From: Entoloma clypeatum
Lineage: Eukaryota > Basidiomycota > Agaricomycetes > Agaricales > Entolomataceae
Direction: 5' to 3'
DNA: 64,000 nucleotides
NCBI GenBank assembly: GCA_963565915.1
Contig: OY751487.1
Span: 2,666,001 to 2,730,000, forward strand
The notes under the pieces were generated by a model. It made no database searches and was not told the DNA's origin. It saw only the letters and a program-made list of their open reading frames with translations. Each line of letters begins with the position of its first letter. Within the stretch, counting starts at the first letter, position 1. Made by a program: the position numbers and the translations under genes. Positions 51,870 through 61,675 of this stretch are shown here, one piece after another.

Positions 51870-52412
51870 TGTCACGTAGCGTGTTTCTCAACGTCGGAAA
51901 ACGCCGGATGAGTCAGAGCGGAGTAGCGGAGGAGCGGAATGCGGTAAGTGCAACGTTGGCAGAAAGGACCTGGCTTCAACTTGTGCGTTGCGCCCCACTC
52001 TTTGATGTGGTCCTCGATTTCGGATTGGCGGATGTCGGATGAGCGGATGAGCGGATGAGCGGAGGTGACGGAGAGAATGATCAAAGGCAAGTAGAGACGG
52101 ATGTGAATGAGGTGTAACGTATGATATTTGAACTGAGGTTCTACGACAGGTTTGTACACTATTTATAGTAGACTAGAATGATCAGCATTACTATAAGTGA
52201 TGTGCAGATATTGGAGTTGACCATCGGAACATTCGGAGTACGGAGAGTAACAAATGAAAAGTGAACAACATATGTCTACTTGTAAGTATGGTTGAGATGT
52301 TACGTAGTAGAAGTATATTCAATATAAATAGAATGTTGTTGGAGCGGATGTCGGAGCGGATGAAATGTCGGAGTCGTCGGATAAGTCGGATGTGAATCGT
52401 ATGGTTATGACA
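51870..52412 (-). repeat. 3' LTR of gypsy E (543 bp)
   Basis: TGTCACGTAGCG ... GGTTATGACA. It contains three tandem ATGAGCGG units and many CGGA/GTCGG words. The rc of the purine tract (GTATTTCCCTCTTAGG) follows at 52413. Confidence 0.95.
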
Positions 52413-52543
52413 GTATTTCCCTCTTAGGGCCGAACCCTGAGGCCCAGATGAGGTAATCCACGTGACCGTTGGTTGAAAAGCTTTGTGCGTGATCTTTCTC
52501 TCTTGTCACCCAACCACAACATCTATCCCGACGCCTATCCGTT

Positions 52544-53548
52544 ATGTCCGCTGAAAACTCACCCCTCGCCGCTCTTCATGCTGAAAGGGAGCACCAGAAG
52601 AAGGTCACCGAAGAGTTGGAGAGGAAACTGCAGGAGGCAGAGGAGCACGCGAAGGAAGATGCAGAGCGCGCGGAGGTGAAGAGGGCGGCGAAAGAGCGGA
52701 GACGAGCAGAGAGGAAGGCAGAAGGCGAAGGCGAAGGAACCGGTCGCGGGTGCAGGTGCGGATGTGGAGGCGGATGCGGCGAGTGCGGAGGTGAAGAAGG
52801 TCCGGCTGCAGGGGGTTTTCAAGAATATGCCTGCGAGTTACGAGCAGGGGAAGGAGGATTGCACCTCCTGCTTGAAAGCGGGGGACTTGTGTTTTTGGCC
52901 ATCGGAGTGAGTTTTTCCTATTTCTTTATACGCTTCGTTATTAACTTGTTCTTTAGGAATGACAATGCTTCGTTGTGCTGGCGGTGCCAGTGTTTAAAAC
53001 GAAGCTGCAGAACGGGAGCGGAAGCGGAGTCGGAGGTGAAGCGGAGGATGACCAAGGCGGTGAGGGTCGGAAAGGCTAAGGTGGCAGGTGGTGCGACGAA
53101 GAACGCGAAGGCGGGATCGTCCAAGGGAGAGGGGACCACGGAGGGATCGCGGATAGCCGCAGCGTCGGAGGAGCTGGAGTTCATGCCAGAGGGGTTTGGT
53201 CCGCCGGAGGTGGTCATAGGCACGGAGGTGGTGAGAGGGCTTAGGAGCATGATAAGGGAGATGCGGCTGATAAAGGCGGAGTTGAAGGAATTGCGGGAGA
53301 TCAAGGAGCTTTTGACGGTTATCGCGTGGAGGGAGGATTCAGAGGCTTCGGAGGAGGGATCCGACGAGGACGAGGATGCGGAGGAGTATGATAGGGTATT
53401 GGAGGAGTTGGGAAGGGAGGTAGAAGAAGAAGCAGAAAAAGAAGAAGAAACGAAGAAGCGGAAGCGGATGGAGGAAGCGGAAGAGGAATCCGGATCGGAG
53501 TGGAACGAGGAGACGGAGGGGGTATCTAACAAAAAACAGCGAAAGTAG
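52544..53548 (+). pseudogene. Antisense accessory gene of gypsy E, one frameshift
   Basis: It starts MSAENSPLAALHAEREHQKK 131 nt from the LTR and encodes a charged coiled coil. Between about 52680 and 52760 the frame shifts by one base (a GAAGGC repeat). The continuing frame gives CTSCLKAGDLC, a CX2CX6C motif. A 50-bp intron (52907-52956, GTGAGT...TTTAG) follows, then exon 2 with CWRCQCLKRSC, the second CX2CX6C. The rest is basic, then acidic (RVLEELGREVEEEAEKEEET) and ends VSNKKQRK, again with a basic tail. Same gene as in D and B though strongly diverged; only the spacing of Cys, the intron and the architecture are kept. Confidence 0.78.
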
Positions 53549-53592
53549 TTTTTTGTTAGTATAAAATTTTAATAGATTTTCTTTTCTTTTTG
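53549..53592. other. AT-rich spacer between convergent genes in E
   Basis: Short AT-rich interval (TTTTTTGTTAGTATAAAATT...) between the stops of the antisense gene and pol, as in B and D. Confidence 0.5.
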
Positions 53593-56500
53593 TTACAAGC
53601 GTGATAAGGGGCCTGGCTTAGTTGGTTGAGCGGAGTGGAAGTCCGCTACCGTATCCGCTGCGTGTTCAAGCTCGGATGCGGGTAACCAAGAAAACTCTTC
53701 ACTGGTGTCTTCATAACCTAACCAGCGGACGAGGCAAAGGAGTTTGCAGCGTCGTCTTTTATCGATCTTTGAGTCGACGATTTCCGCAATTTCGTATTCG
53801 GTTTCTCCGTCCATCTCGAGCGGAGGCGGAGGAGATTGTATCCGATTTGGAATCTCGTTAGGAGTTGCTGGTTCGAGCATGGATATGTGGAAGACGGGGT
53901 GTATAGCACACATAGTGTCGGGTAGACGTAGTGTAAAGGAGTGCGTGCCGGGTTGGGCTATGATTTCAAATGGGCCAGCATATTTGTCGGATAACTTTTG
54001 GGTGGGTCATGTGGTGCGGAAGAACTTAGCTTTAACAAAGACTTCTTGTCCGACGCGGAGCGGGGGAGGCGGAGAACGTCGGACGTCCGCAGGGCCTTGA
54101 TAACGTTGTTGTGCCTCTGTGACAGCAGTCTTTAGTTCTTGATGTAATTCATCTAAGTCGACGATGTATTGTCGAGCTTTATCGGATGCTAGATCATGTT
54201 CCGGATGGAGTGTAATGTCGGGGTGATAACCTTTGTTGGCGAAGAATGGTGATACACCTGTGGTGGCACTCGGAGTGTTGTTGTAAGCGAACTCCGCAAG
54301 CGGAAGCAAAGCAGACCAGTTGTCTTGCTGGTAGTTGCAGAAAATGCGGAGGTATTGTTCGAGTGTCTGGTTGGTGCGTTCGGTTTGACCATCGCCTTCA
54401 GGGTGATATCCAGAAGTGAAGTGAAGTCTCATATCGAGGGCTTTTGCAAGAGAGCGGAAAAAACGGGAGATGAATTCAGGTCCGCGATCGGATGTGACGT
54501 TTTGCGGAACTCCGTGCTTGGAAAAGACATGAAGCACGAAAAGGTTTGCTAGGTCTTCGGATGTGCAATTAATGGTGGTAGGGATGAATATGCCTTGTTT
54601 AGTGAGGCGGTCTACAATGACCAGAATCGCATCGGAGCCAGCGGATGTCGGAAGGGGTTCAATGAAATCCATGGAAATAGAATGCCAGGGACGTTCAGGA
54701 ATAGGGAGTTGTTTAAGCAGACCGTAGGGTTTATGACGTTGGGGTTTGGCGCGCATACAAGTGGTACATGACTTGCAATACTTTTTGACGAAGTCACGCA
54801 TTCCAGGCCAAGTGTATTCTCGTTGGATAAGACTAATAGTCTTATTTTGACCAGGGTGTCCAGCGAGGATATGGTCGTGCTTATTGCGGAGGATGCGGAG
54901 ACGGAGGTCGGATGAGTTGGGAACATAGATACGTCCATTGTGGAGTAGATAACCTGCTTCATTCATGATCCAGCGTGGATTAGGATTGTTGAGGAAAGAG
55001 GTATAAATGGGATCAGTCGGAAGAGCGGAGAGGATGTCGGAGCGGAGCTGATCTGTATCCATGATGATTGTGGCACGGAGGATGGGTGTATATAACTCTG
55101 TTGCGCAAAGTGAAGTGGTGAGCTGTTCTTGTGTGAAGATGGGTTTGAAGTTGCTTGGGTTGATGGACGAATAGTCGCTATTTCCCTCTTTAGGGTAGAT
55201 GTCCCATTGTCTACTTAAAAGATCGGGCTTCATACCTAAACGGCCAGGGCGGAAGCGGATGACGAGATTGAACTGGCAGAGGTATTCGGACCAACGAGCT
55301 TGTCGACGTGATAAAATCTTGGTAGTAGAAAAGTACTCAAGATTTTTGTGGTCCGTTATGACATCGATCGGAGCAGCGGAGCCTTCAAGGTAGTGACGCC
55401 AAACCTTGAATGCATCGTGGATCGCTAATAGTTCTTTGTCGTGGGTGTCATAGTTTAACTCGGGAGGTGTAAAGGTGCGGGAGTGGAAAGCGACCGGATG
55501 GATTTCGTCGTCGGAGGTGCGGATGGAGAGGATCGCACCCAAAGTGTAGTCGGAGGCATCGGTTTCGACGATAATAGGGCTGTCAGGAATCCAATGCATA
55601 AGAACAGGTGCCGTGGTAAAGGCTTTCTTCAAAGTTTTGAAAGATTCGCGAGCGGAGTCGGAGAAGTGCCATTGTGTGTTTTTGCGGGTGAGTCGAGTGA
55701 GCGGAACGGTGATTTCGGAGTAGTAAGGAATGAATTGTCGATAAAAATTGGCAAAACCTAAGAAAGACTGAATGTCTTTGACCTTCCTTGGTTCAGGCCA
55801 ATCTTGAATAATTTTGACTTTCTTATCCGACATGCGGAGGCCTGTCGGAGAGAGGATAAAGCCAAGGTATTCAACAGTATCCGTAGAAAACTCGCATTTG
55901 TCTGCGCGTGCGTATAAGCCGTGTTGTCGGAGACGTCGGAGGACTTCGCGGACATGCTTCCGATGCTCGGAGGGAGAGTCGGAGTAGATGAGGATGTCGT
56001 CGAGATATATGGTAACATACTTATCAAGCAGGTCATGGAAGATGTCGTTCATGAAGCGTTGAAAAACGGCTGGGGAGTTGGTGAGTCCAAATGGCATGAC
56101 AAGCCATTCAAAAGACCTGTAGCGCGTGCGGAAGGCAGTTTTCCATTCATCTCCTTCCGCTATGCGGACGAGGTGATAGGCGTGTCGGAGGTCAAGAGCC
56201 GTATAAACACTGGCTTTTCCAGCGGTCTGGAGAAGGTCGGATATGAGCGGAAGCGGATATCGGTCCTTCTTTGAGATTTTGTTAAGACCACGGAAATCGA
56301 CGCAAAGACGAAGGGAGCCATCCTTTTTATGAACGAAAAGGACGGGAGCACCGTGTGGGGAGGAAGAGGGTCGGATGAATCCAATGGTGAGGTGTTCGTC
56401 AATGAATTCACGGAGGGCATTGAGTTCGGTTTGTGAAAGGGAGTAGATCGGACCGAACGGAGGAGCGGAGCCCTCTTCAAGTTCGATTTTGAGGTCGTAG

Positions 56501-57276
56501 GGACGGTGGGGTGGAAGAGTGTCTGCTTTTCCTTTACTGAAGACGTCAGCATAGTCGTGGTATTCTTCGGGTACGTTTGTCAAGTCGGGGGTGTCGGAAG
56601 CGGATGCGGAGTGAGCGGAAACGGAGGGAGTCGAAAGGTGAAGTCGAAAGGATTGTGTACCAGGCAATTTGCATGCCCTCATAAATGCGGCTGTGTTAAT
56701 GAGTGAAATCTGCGGAGCGGACTGCAGAGGTACGATCGGAGGTTCCGGAGGAGGAAGCGTAGCTGTCCTACCTTGGGAGGAGGTCGACGTCGATGTCGGA
56801 AACGGCTCTTTTTGCATCTGTGGACGGAAAGTGATACTGCCCAATACCCAGTCAATCATAGGATTGTGGCGGGTGAGCCAGTTGTATCCAAGAACCATGG
56901 AAGAAGCGGAGTCGAGCGGAGTAACATAAAAATCCTGTTCAAAGGATTCACCTGAAGGAAAACATATAGGTATTGTTACAACTTGAGTGATAAACGCATT
57001 AGAAGAACCATCAAAAAGCTTTAGTTCTAAGGGTGGAATAGCGGAGGTCGGAAGATCATAGGCGGAGGAAAAGTTATTGTCAATAAAACAGTGAGTAGAT
57101 CCTGAATCAATAAGTGCTGGGACAGAATCTGAAGAGAAAAAAGAAGATGAGATATTGATACGTAAAGAGTTCGGATCAGAGAGAGCGGACGCGTTAAGTC
57201 GGATGGGAGCGGAGGCACGGAGAGAGTCAACGCAGTCCTCAGACCGTGCTTCATGAGGACCACTGCCTATTTTTTT
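53593..57276 (-). CDS. pol: Pol of gypsy E, -1 frame, with one TGA before the chromodomain
   Basis: Entered from the A-heptamer at 57276-57270; the -1 frame is open to 54007. Protease: [51 protein letters not shown] and [11 protein letters not shown]. RNase H: VETDASDYTLGAILS and DHKNLEYF. Integrase: HDHILAGHPGQNK and CTTCMRAK, then SMDFIEPLP, SDRGPEFISRFF and GDGQTERTNQTLEQ. After KAKFFRTT a TGA (54007-54009) occurs. The frame then continues through HPVFHISMLEPATPNEIP and a chromodomain (EYEIAEIVDSKIDKRRRCKL) to 53593. The same TGA is in B. All catalytic residues are present. Confidence 0.9.
57235..57276 (-). promoter_or_regulatory. Predicted -1 frameshift signal, gag/pol of E
   Basis: The heptamer A-AAA-AAA (57276-57270) is in the gag frame, directly before UAG. 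A 9-nt spacer follows, then a 7-bp stem GUCCUCA/UGAGGAC (57260-57254 with 57241-57235). The site matches that of D in position, and the 3' strand of the stem is conserved. Confidence 0.75.
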
Positions 57277-58559
57277 GACTCAATCTCCTTACTTTTTTCC
57301 TTGGCTTGAGTGCCAACTTGGGCGGCTTTCCCTTTAGCCTTGGAAGCGGAGGAGGTGGACTTGGGACAGTCCTTGACAGCGTGTCCGACGCTACCGCAGA
57401 ATAAGCAAAGGTTATTATCGAAACGACGTTTGCGTTCTTGATACGTCAGTTTGCCGTCTTTGCCTAATTTACTGGAGAGGTCGGGTTTCGGAGCGGATGT
57501 GGAAGCGGAAGCGGTAGCGGGAGCGGAGGGTTTGGTTGATGATGTTTGTGGAGTGGATTGGTTCGGAGCGGATTGTTTTTTGTCGGACTTGGGAGTGGGT
57601 TTGTCGGTTCTGGATTTCTCTCGTTGACGTTCCCAGTAGCGAGCGTCAATAGTATGAGCCGCGGATCGTAGGTCTGGTAAAGACTTGATCTTGGGTTGTT
57701 GGGAGAGGATGTCCTTGATCCGATCCGGAAGTCCGACGTAGTAGCGGTGTCGGAGGGAGTTTTCATCCCAGTCAGTCTTGGTAGCAAGACGTTGGAATTC
57801 AACGTTGTACTTCAATATCTTTTGATTTTCCTTCATCCGTAGGTTGTCCAACTGTTCTTCGGCTTCGCCCTGAGGGTCAATGGTACCAAACTCGGAGCGG
57901 AGAAGCCGGACGAACTCGGGGAAAGAACCCCGCCAATTGGGTTCATCATCATCTAGAATGAAGGGTTCAAAAAATTCGAGTGCTGTGCCTCGGAAGTAAG
58001 ACATGGCAAAGTTGACTTTGGAATGTTCTGAGTCGAAGTTGTCGTTGTCGGAGAAGTAAAGTTTGCATTGTAAAATGAATGCGGAGAGTTTGCGCGGATC
58101 GGATCCATCAAAGGTATCCGGTTCGTTGGCATATGACTTTTTCTTCTTTGTATCTCGACGTTTCAACTCTTTGGTCATGAGCAGAATGGCTTCAGCTAGA
58201 TTGGGTTCCTGATCTGGATTGGAATCGGAGTCGTCCAAATCTCCATGTAAACTACCGTCGGAAGGAGGAGGAGATCCTCCTGGAGGTCCGCCGAATAAGC
58301 CAGAATTTAGAGGTGTGGAGGGTTCCGTTGGTGGGTTTAGTGGAGGACTGGCAGGAAGTGGTGGGAGCTGAGAGTCGGAAGAAGGCGGAGGAACGGATGG
58401 TCCGGGGGTAGGAGCGGATGATGATGCTGTGGCTCCTCGAGGGGTAATGGTTACATTGCATGTTCCTCGAAGAAAAGCAGAGCGTGGTGTGGAGGATGAA
58501 TGTTCTGCTGCTGCACGAGCAGTCCTAGTTGTTCGAACTGTATTACGGGTTTGAGACAT
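57267..58559 (-). CDS. gag: Gag of gypsy E, 430 aa, intact
   Basis: I chose the ATG at 58559 (MSQTRNTVRTTRTARAAAEH) because it is the first ATG after the primer-binding site; the frame is open further upstream only through the LTR edge. A Pro/Ser-rich region (SVPPPSSDSQLPPLPASPPL) precedes the capsid region (DTFDGSDPRKLSAFILQCKL; YFRGTALEFFEPFILDDDEP; ILKYNVEFQRLATKTDWDEN). A Lys/Ser/Pro-rich linker follows, then a zinc knuckle CLFCGSVGHAVKDC. It ends ...ESKK at the UAG of the slippery site. It is homologous along its length to gag of D. Confidence 0.93.
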   Translation of the reverse strand: MSQTRNTVRTTRTARAAAEHSSSTPRSAFLRGTCNVTITPRGATASSSAPTPGPSVPPPSSDSQLPPLPASPPLNPPTEPSTPLNSGLFGGPPGGSPPPSDGSLHGDLDDSDSNPDQEPNLAEAILLMTKELKRRDTKKKKSYANEPDTFDGSDPRKLSAFILQCKLYFSDNDNFDSEHSKVNFAMSYFRGTALEFFEPFILDDDEPNWRGSFPEFVRLLRSEFGTIDPQGEAEEQLDNLRMKENQKILKYNVEFQRLATKTDWDENSLRHRYYVGLPDRIKDILSQQPKIKSLPDLRSAAHTIDARYWERQREKSRTDKPTPKSDKKQSAPNQSTPQTSSTKPSAPATASASTSAPKPDLSSKLGKDGKLTYQERKRRFDNNLCLFCGSVGHAVKDCPKSTSSASKAKGKAAQVGTQAKEKSKEIESKK

Positions 58560-58597
58560 GTGGGTAGAGGTTGTTGGGTAAATCAAAGAATGGTGGT

Positions 58598-58608
58598 AGT
58601 TCAAATAT
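58598..58608 (-). promoter_or_regulatory. Self-priming primer-binding site of E
   Basis: On the element strand, the LTR is followed by GT and ATATTTGAACT, the perfect complement of AGTTCAAATAT (58875-58865) in the LTR, 33 nt downstream of TATAAATA (58908-58901). It has the same 2-nt offset as H and G. Confidence 0.78.
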
Positions 58609-58610
58609 AC

Positions 58611-59153
58611 TGTCACGTAGCGTGTTTCTCAACGTCGGAAAACGTCGGACAAGTCGGAGCGGAGTAGCGGAGGAGCGGAATGCGGTAAGTGCAACGTTGG
58701 CAGAAAGGACCTGGCTTCAACTTGTGCGTTGCGCCCCACTCTTTGATGTGGTCCTCGATTTCGGATTGGCGGATGTCGGATGAGCGGATGAGCGGATGAG
58801 CGGAGGTGACGGAGAGAATGATCAAAGGCAAGTAGAGACGGATGTGAATGAGGTGTAACGTATGATATTTGAACTGAGGTTCTACGACAGGTTTGTACAC
58901 TATTTATAGTAGACTAGAATGATCAGCATTACTATAAGTGATGTGCAGATATTGGAGTTGACCATCGGAACATTCGGAGTACGGAGAGTAACAAATGAAA
59001 AGTGAACAACATATGTCTACTTGTAAGTATGGTTGAGATGTTACGTAGTAGAAGTATATTCAATATAAATAGAATGTTGTTGGAGCGGATGTCGGAGCGG
59101 ATGAAATGTCGGAGTCGTCGGATAAGTCGGATGTGAATCGTATGGTTATGACA
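58611..59153 (-). repeat. 5' LTR of gypsy E (543 bp) with promoter
   Basis: Matches 51870-52412 except for about four bases within the first 50. TATAAATA at 58908-58901 and a predicted RNA start at 58875 give U3 of about 279 nt and R-U5 of about 265 nt. The region upstream of TATA holds many CGGA words. Confidence 0.93.
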
Positions 59154-59158
59154 TCGGG

Positions 59159-59243
59159 CCAGAACCCTGCCAAGAGGCAAGCGTTCAGGATCCATACGAA
59201 CAATTTCAGGATGTGCTCGTGTGTGATTAGGCACTTGAGGTGG
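59159..59243 (-). pseudogene. LINE, part 3: N-terminal side of RT
   Basis: HLKCLITHEHILKLFVWILN and ACLLAGFWP lead directly into the RT at 51869 when gypsy E and one TCGGG are removed. It is cut at 59244 by an LTR of the B/D family. Further upstream parts of the LINE are not seen. Confidence 0.8.
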
Positions 59244-59864
59244 GTGTTATATACCATTCTAGCTCCAACAACCTCCGATCATCTCCGATCAATTCCGATC
59301 AATTCCGCTCCAATGATCTCCGATCAATTCCGATATTCTGGACATCCGTTACCTCCGCATCTCCGCACATTGCCATCGTGCATTTCGTATTCATAACTCC
59401 ATGCCTTTATGCATTTCATATTCATATTCCCATTTACTTATGCATCGCCTTTTCCACATGGTCCATTGACCGACATCTCCGATGTTCGTTACAGTCGCTG
59501 GCAACTTACGCCACAACTCCGGACCTACTCCGACCATCTCCGTAAAGTAATCACATTAGATATTTAAGCTTGTACCATACCTGTAGTTCCTCAGTTCGAA
59601 TATCAACAAAGTTCACTCCTCTACTTCCGTTCATGCCAGAGATCCTCGCTGTGGTACAATACGCCGACGACATCCTCATCTACTGCTCTTCCTCCATCGT
59701 TACCCTTCGACGAGCTCAGTACTGTGTCTGAGTCACAACTCCGACGTTGTCCGACCATTTCCATGTCAACATGTCTCTCACCGAGATCTTTCTGAGGACC
59801 TCCGCACCTCCGACCTCCTGAAATTGGGACACCTTATCCAACAAATGGCGGCGCATACTTAACA
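59244..59864. repeat. B/D-family LTR, internally deleted (621 bp)
   Basis: TGTTATATACC ... TTAACA on the plus strand, lacking about 110 bp before the end (GCGGCGC joins ATACTTAACA). The ATG ORF with VQYADDILIYC is at 59632. No matching duplication is visible at its flanks. Confidence 0.85.
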
Positions 59865-59881
59865 GTATATACTGTTAAGTA
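59856..59881. repeat. Perfect 26-bp palindrome joining two inverted LTRs
   Basis: The end of the LTR at 59244-59864 (TACTTAACA), the 8-bp GTATATAC and the start of the next LTR (TGTTAAGTA) read the same on both strands. Confidence 0.9.
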
Positions 59882-60044
59882 GGTGAAACGTCGGAGCTTT
59901 GTTGGAGTCCATCAGAGGTCGGACGTAGGACTGAGACCAGAGCAGAACTCCGGGAATGTGGAGGAACGACGAAGGGGAGGGACGTGGCTTCAACGTATGT
60001 GTTGCGCCGCCATTTGTTGGATAAGGTGTCCCAATTTCAGGAGG
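59873..60044. repeat. B/D-family LTR fragment, opposite orientation (172 bp)
   Basis: TGTTAAGTAGGTGAAACG ... CCAATTTCAGGAGG. It matches the start of the LTR at 34883 and is cut at 60044 by the copia J LTR sequence. Confidence 0.85.
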
Positions 60045-60106
60045 TCTTCCACTGTAGCTGTGTTGCTCAGTACATCTGTGGCTAGCGCCCAGGTGGAACT
60101 TCAACA

Positions 60107-60118
60107 GGTTATGGGCCC
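60107..60118 (+). promoter_or_regulatory. Primer-binding site of copia J (half-tRNA type)
   Basis: GGTTATGGGCCC directly follows the LTR end TTCAACA. It matches, with one mismatch, the complement of the anticodon stem-loop of initiator-Met tRNA (GGGCTCATAACC). Priming by a tRNA half is known from Drosophila copia. Confidence 0.6.
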
Positions 60119-60467
60119 CGGATAGCAGAGGGACTTGGGAACGCTGGCAACAGCGAGTACCTGCCCACTCTACCCTGGCTGGCAAAGAACCGGTCGAAAG
60201 ATCTAGGTTCTGAGTCATACTTCTTCACACATGAACCTGGGAACGTCATTACGACAAGTACCTGTCATGAAGCGTCCCTAAGGGGATTGACTTAGTACAC
60301 ATCATGTGGAAACGTTGATCGTACCTCATACACTTCTGACAAAAAGGGTTTTTCCCACAACCGCTATTCCTGAAGGGAATATGTTATGAGGAATCATTTA
60401 TTTGTTTTCTCTAAAAAAAATCAAGAACATCACTGATTGGGAGAACTCCTTTTAGACTCATTAAAAA
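60119..60467 (+). other. 5' leader of copia J
   Basis: About 350 nt between the primer-binding site and the gag ATG, ending in an A-rich stretch (CTAAAAAAAATC; TTAAAAAATG). No ORF or repeat is recognised. Confidence 0.5.
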
Positions 60468-61675
60468 ATGTCTACCTCTCGCTCCGCCCTCGACTCCATC
60501 GCCATCTTCAATGGCATCGACTACCAGAGTTGGGCCGAAAAAATGAAGTCGTACCTTCTCCATCAAGGAGTCTGGCACCTCGTATCCGGCGACATTGAGC
60601 GCCCCGGCATCAAGGACTTTACGGTCATGGTCTCTACCCCTGCCTCCGCCACCTCGACATCTGCGACATCTGCGACTCAACCTCCGGTGGTCACTATCAC
60701 CGTCGACCAACCCGCCTTCCACAAGGAAAGGAAAACCTGGATTAGAGACAACGACATGGCTCTGGGTTCCATCCGTCTCAAAGTCTCCGAAGCAATCAGG
60801 AGGCACATCAAGGACGCCGCAACCTCAAAAGAAGCCTGGACGTCATTAAAGGACTCCTATTTGAAGGTCTCCCCCGCCACCATATTTGGCGACTTCAAAG
60901 CCGCTGCCTCCTTCAAGCTGTTGGGTCGCGACCCTGTACCGGAAATCGAGCACCTTGGGTCACTCTTCGCTCGCCTCAGCGACTCAAAATTCGTTGTGCC
61001 TGATCTGATGCAGGCTATGATCTTGGCAAGTGTGATTCCTGATGCCTGGTCGTCTCTCTCCACCACCCTCTTCCAGTCTACGACGCCGATGACTTCACAT
61101 GGCAGGCCGTCGCCGACAGCATCATTTTGGAGTACAGGCGCAAGTATGTGATAGGGTCTACTCGGGCGTCCAACGAGCAGGCCCGGAAAATCTCTGGGAC
61201 TAAGCGAAAGGGGCAAGACCCCAAATGGGAAAAGCAGACAGCGCCGAGTACCTCGCGTAACAACACTGACGAGCAGACTAACTCGACCGACCCAAGTACC
61301 GCTTCTGAAAAGAAGAAGGGAAAGGGACGCTGGCGCAACCAAAAGAAGCGCGCCAACAATGCAGAAAACGACTCCGACCAAGCTGAGGAAATGGTCGAGT
61401 TTATTGCACCCGCCATTGAGCAAACTCCTTGTCACCCTGCTCCTTGTCCCCTTCCTCCTCGTCAACGTGCCCCTTGCCCTCTCCCTCCTCGTCAAACACC
61501 TGCCTTCACCACTGTAATGGGCCGCAGGAAAACTACAAGTACCGCGCAGCCTGAGTCGGAGAAAATGCAGTCACTCCTGCAACGCATGAACCCGCCTCCT
61601 TCCCAGTACACCGGGCTTCCCTCTGGAAAGCCGTCTGTGTGGAAAAAGAACGAGAGGGTGCGAAGACTCGCCTGA
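60468..61675 (+). pseudogene. gag: Gag of copia J
   Basis: The copia-type gag opens with MSTSRSALDSIAIFNGIDYQSW and a typical NYxxWxxxM-like motif (YQSWAEKMKSYL). The UBN2/retrotran-gag-like helical region follows (EAIRRHIKDAATSKEAWTSL; MQAMILASVIPDAWSSL). A one-base frameshift at about 61077 moves the frame to 61127-61675. This contains a basic linker (KRKGQDPKWEKQ; KKKGKGRWRNQKKR) and a duplicated CPLPPRQ segment. A TGA ends it at 61673. No CCHC knuckle is recognisable. Confidence 0.85.

Larger units (their letters stand above)
51870..59153 (-). mobile_element. Nearly complete Ty3/gypsy element E (7284 bp)
   Basis: A minus-strand chromodomain gypsy with 543-bp LTRs at both ends and a perfect TCGGG duplication (51865-51869, 59154-59158). 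gag is intact, and pol is intact except for one TGA. A primer-binding site, purine tract, -1 frameshift signal and antisense gene are present. The LTRs differ at about four positions near their left ends, by eye. It is inserted in the LINE RT. Confidence 0.95.
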
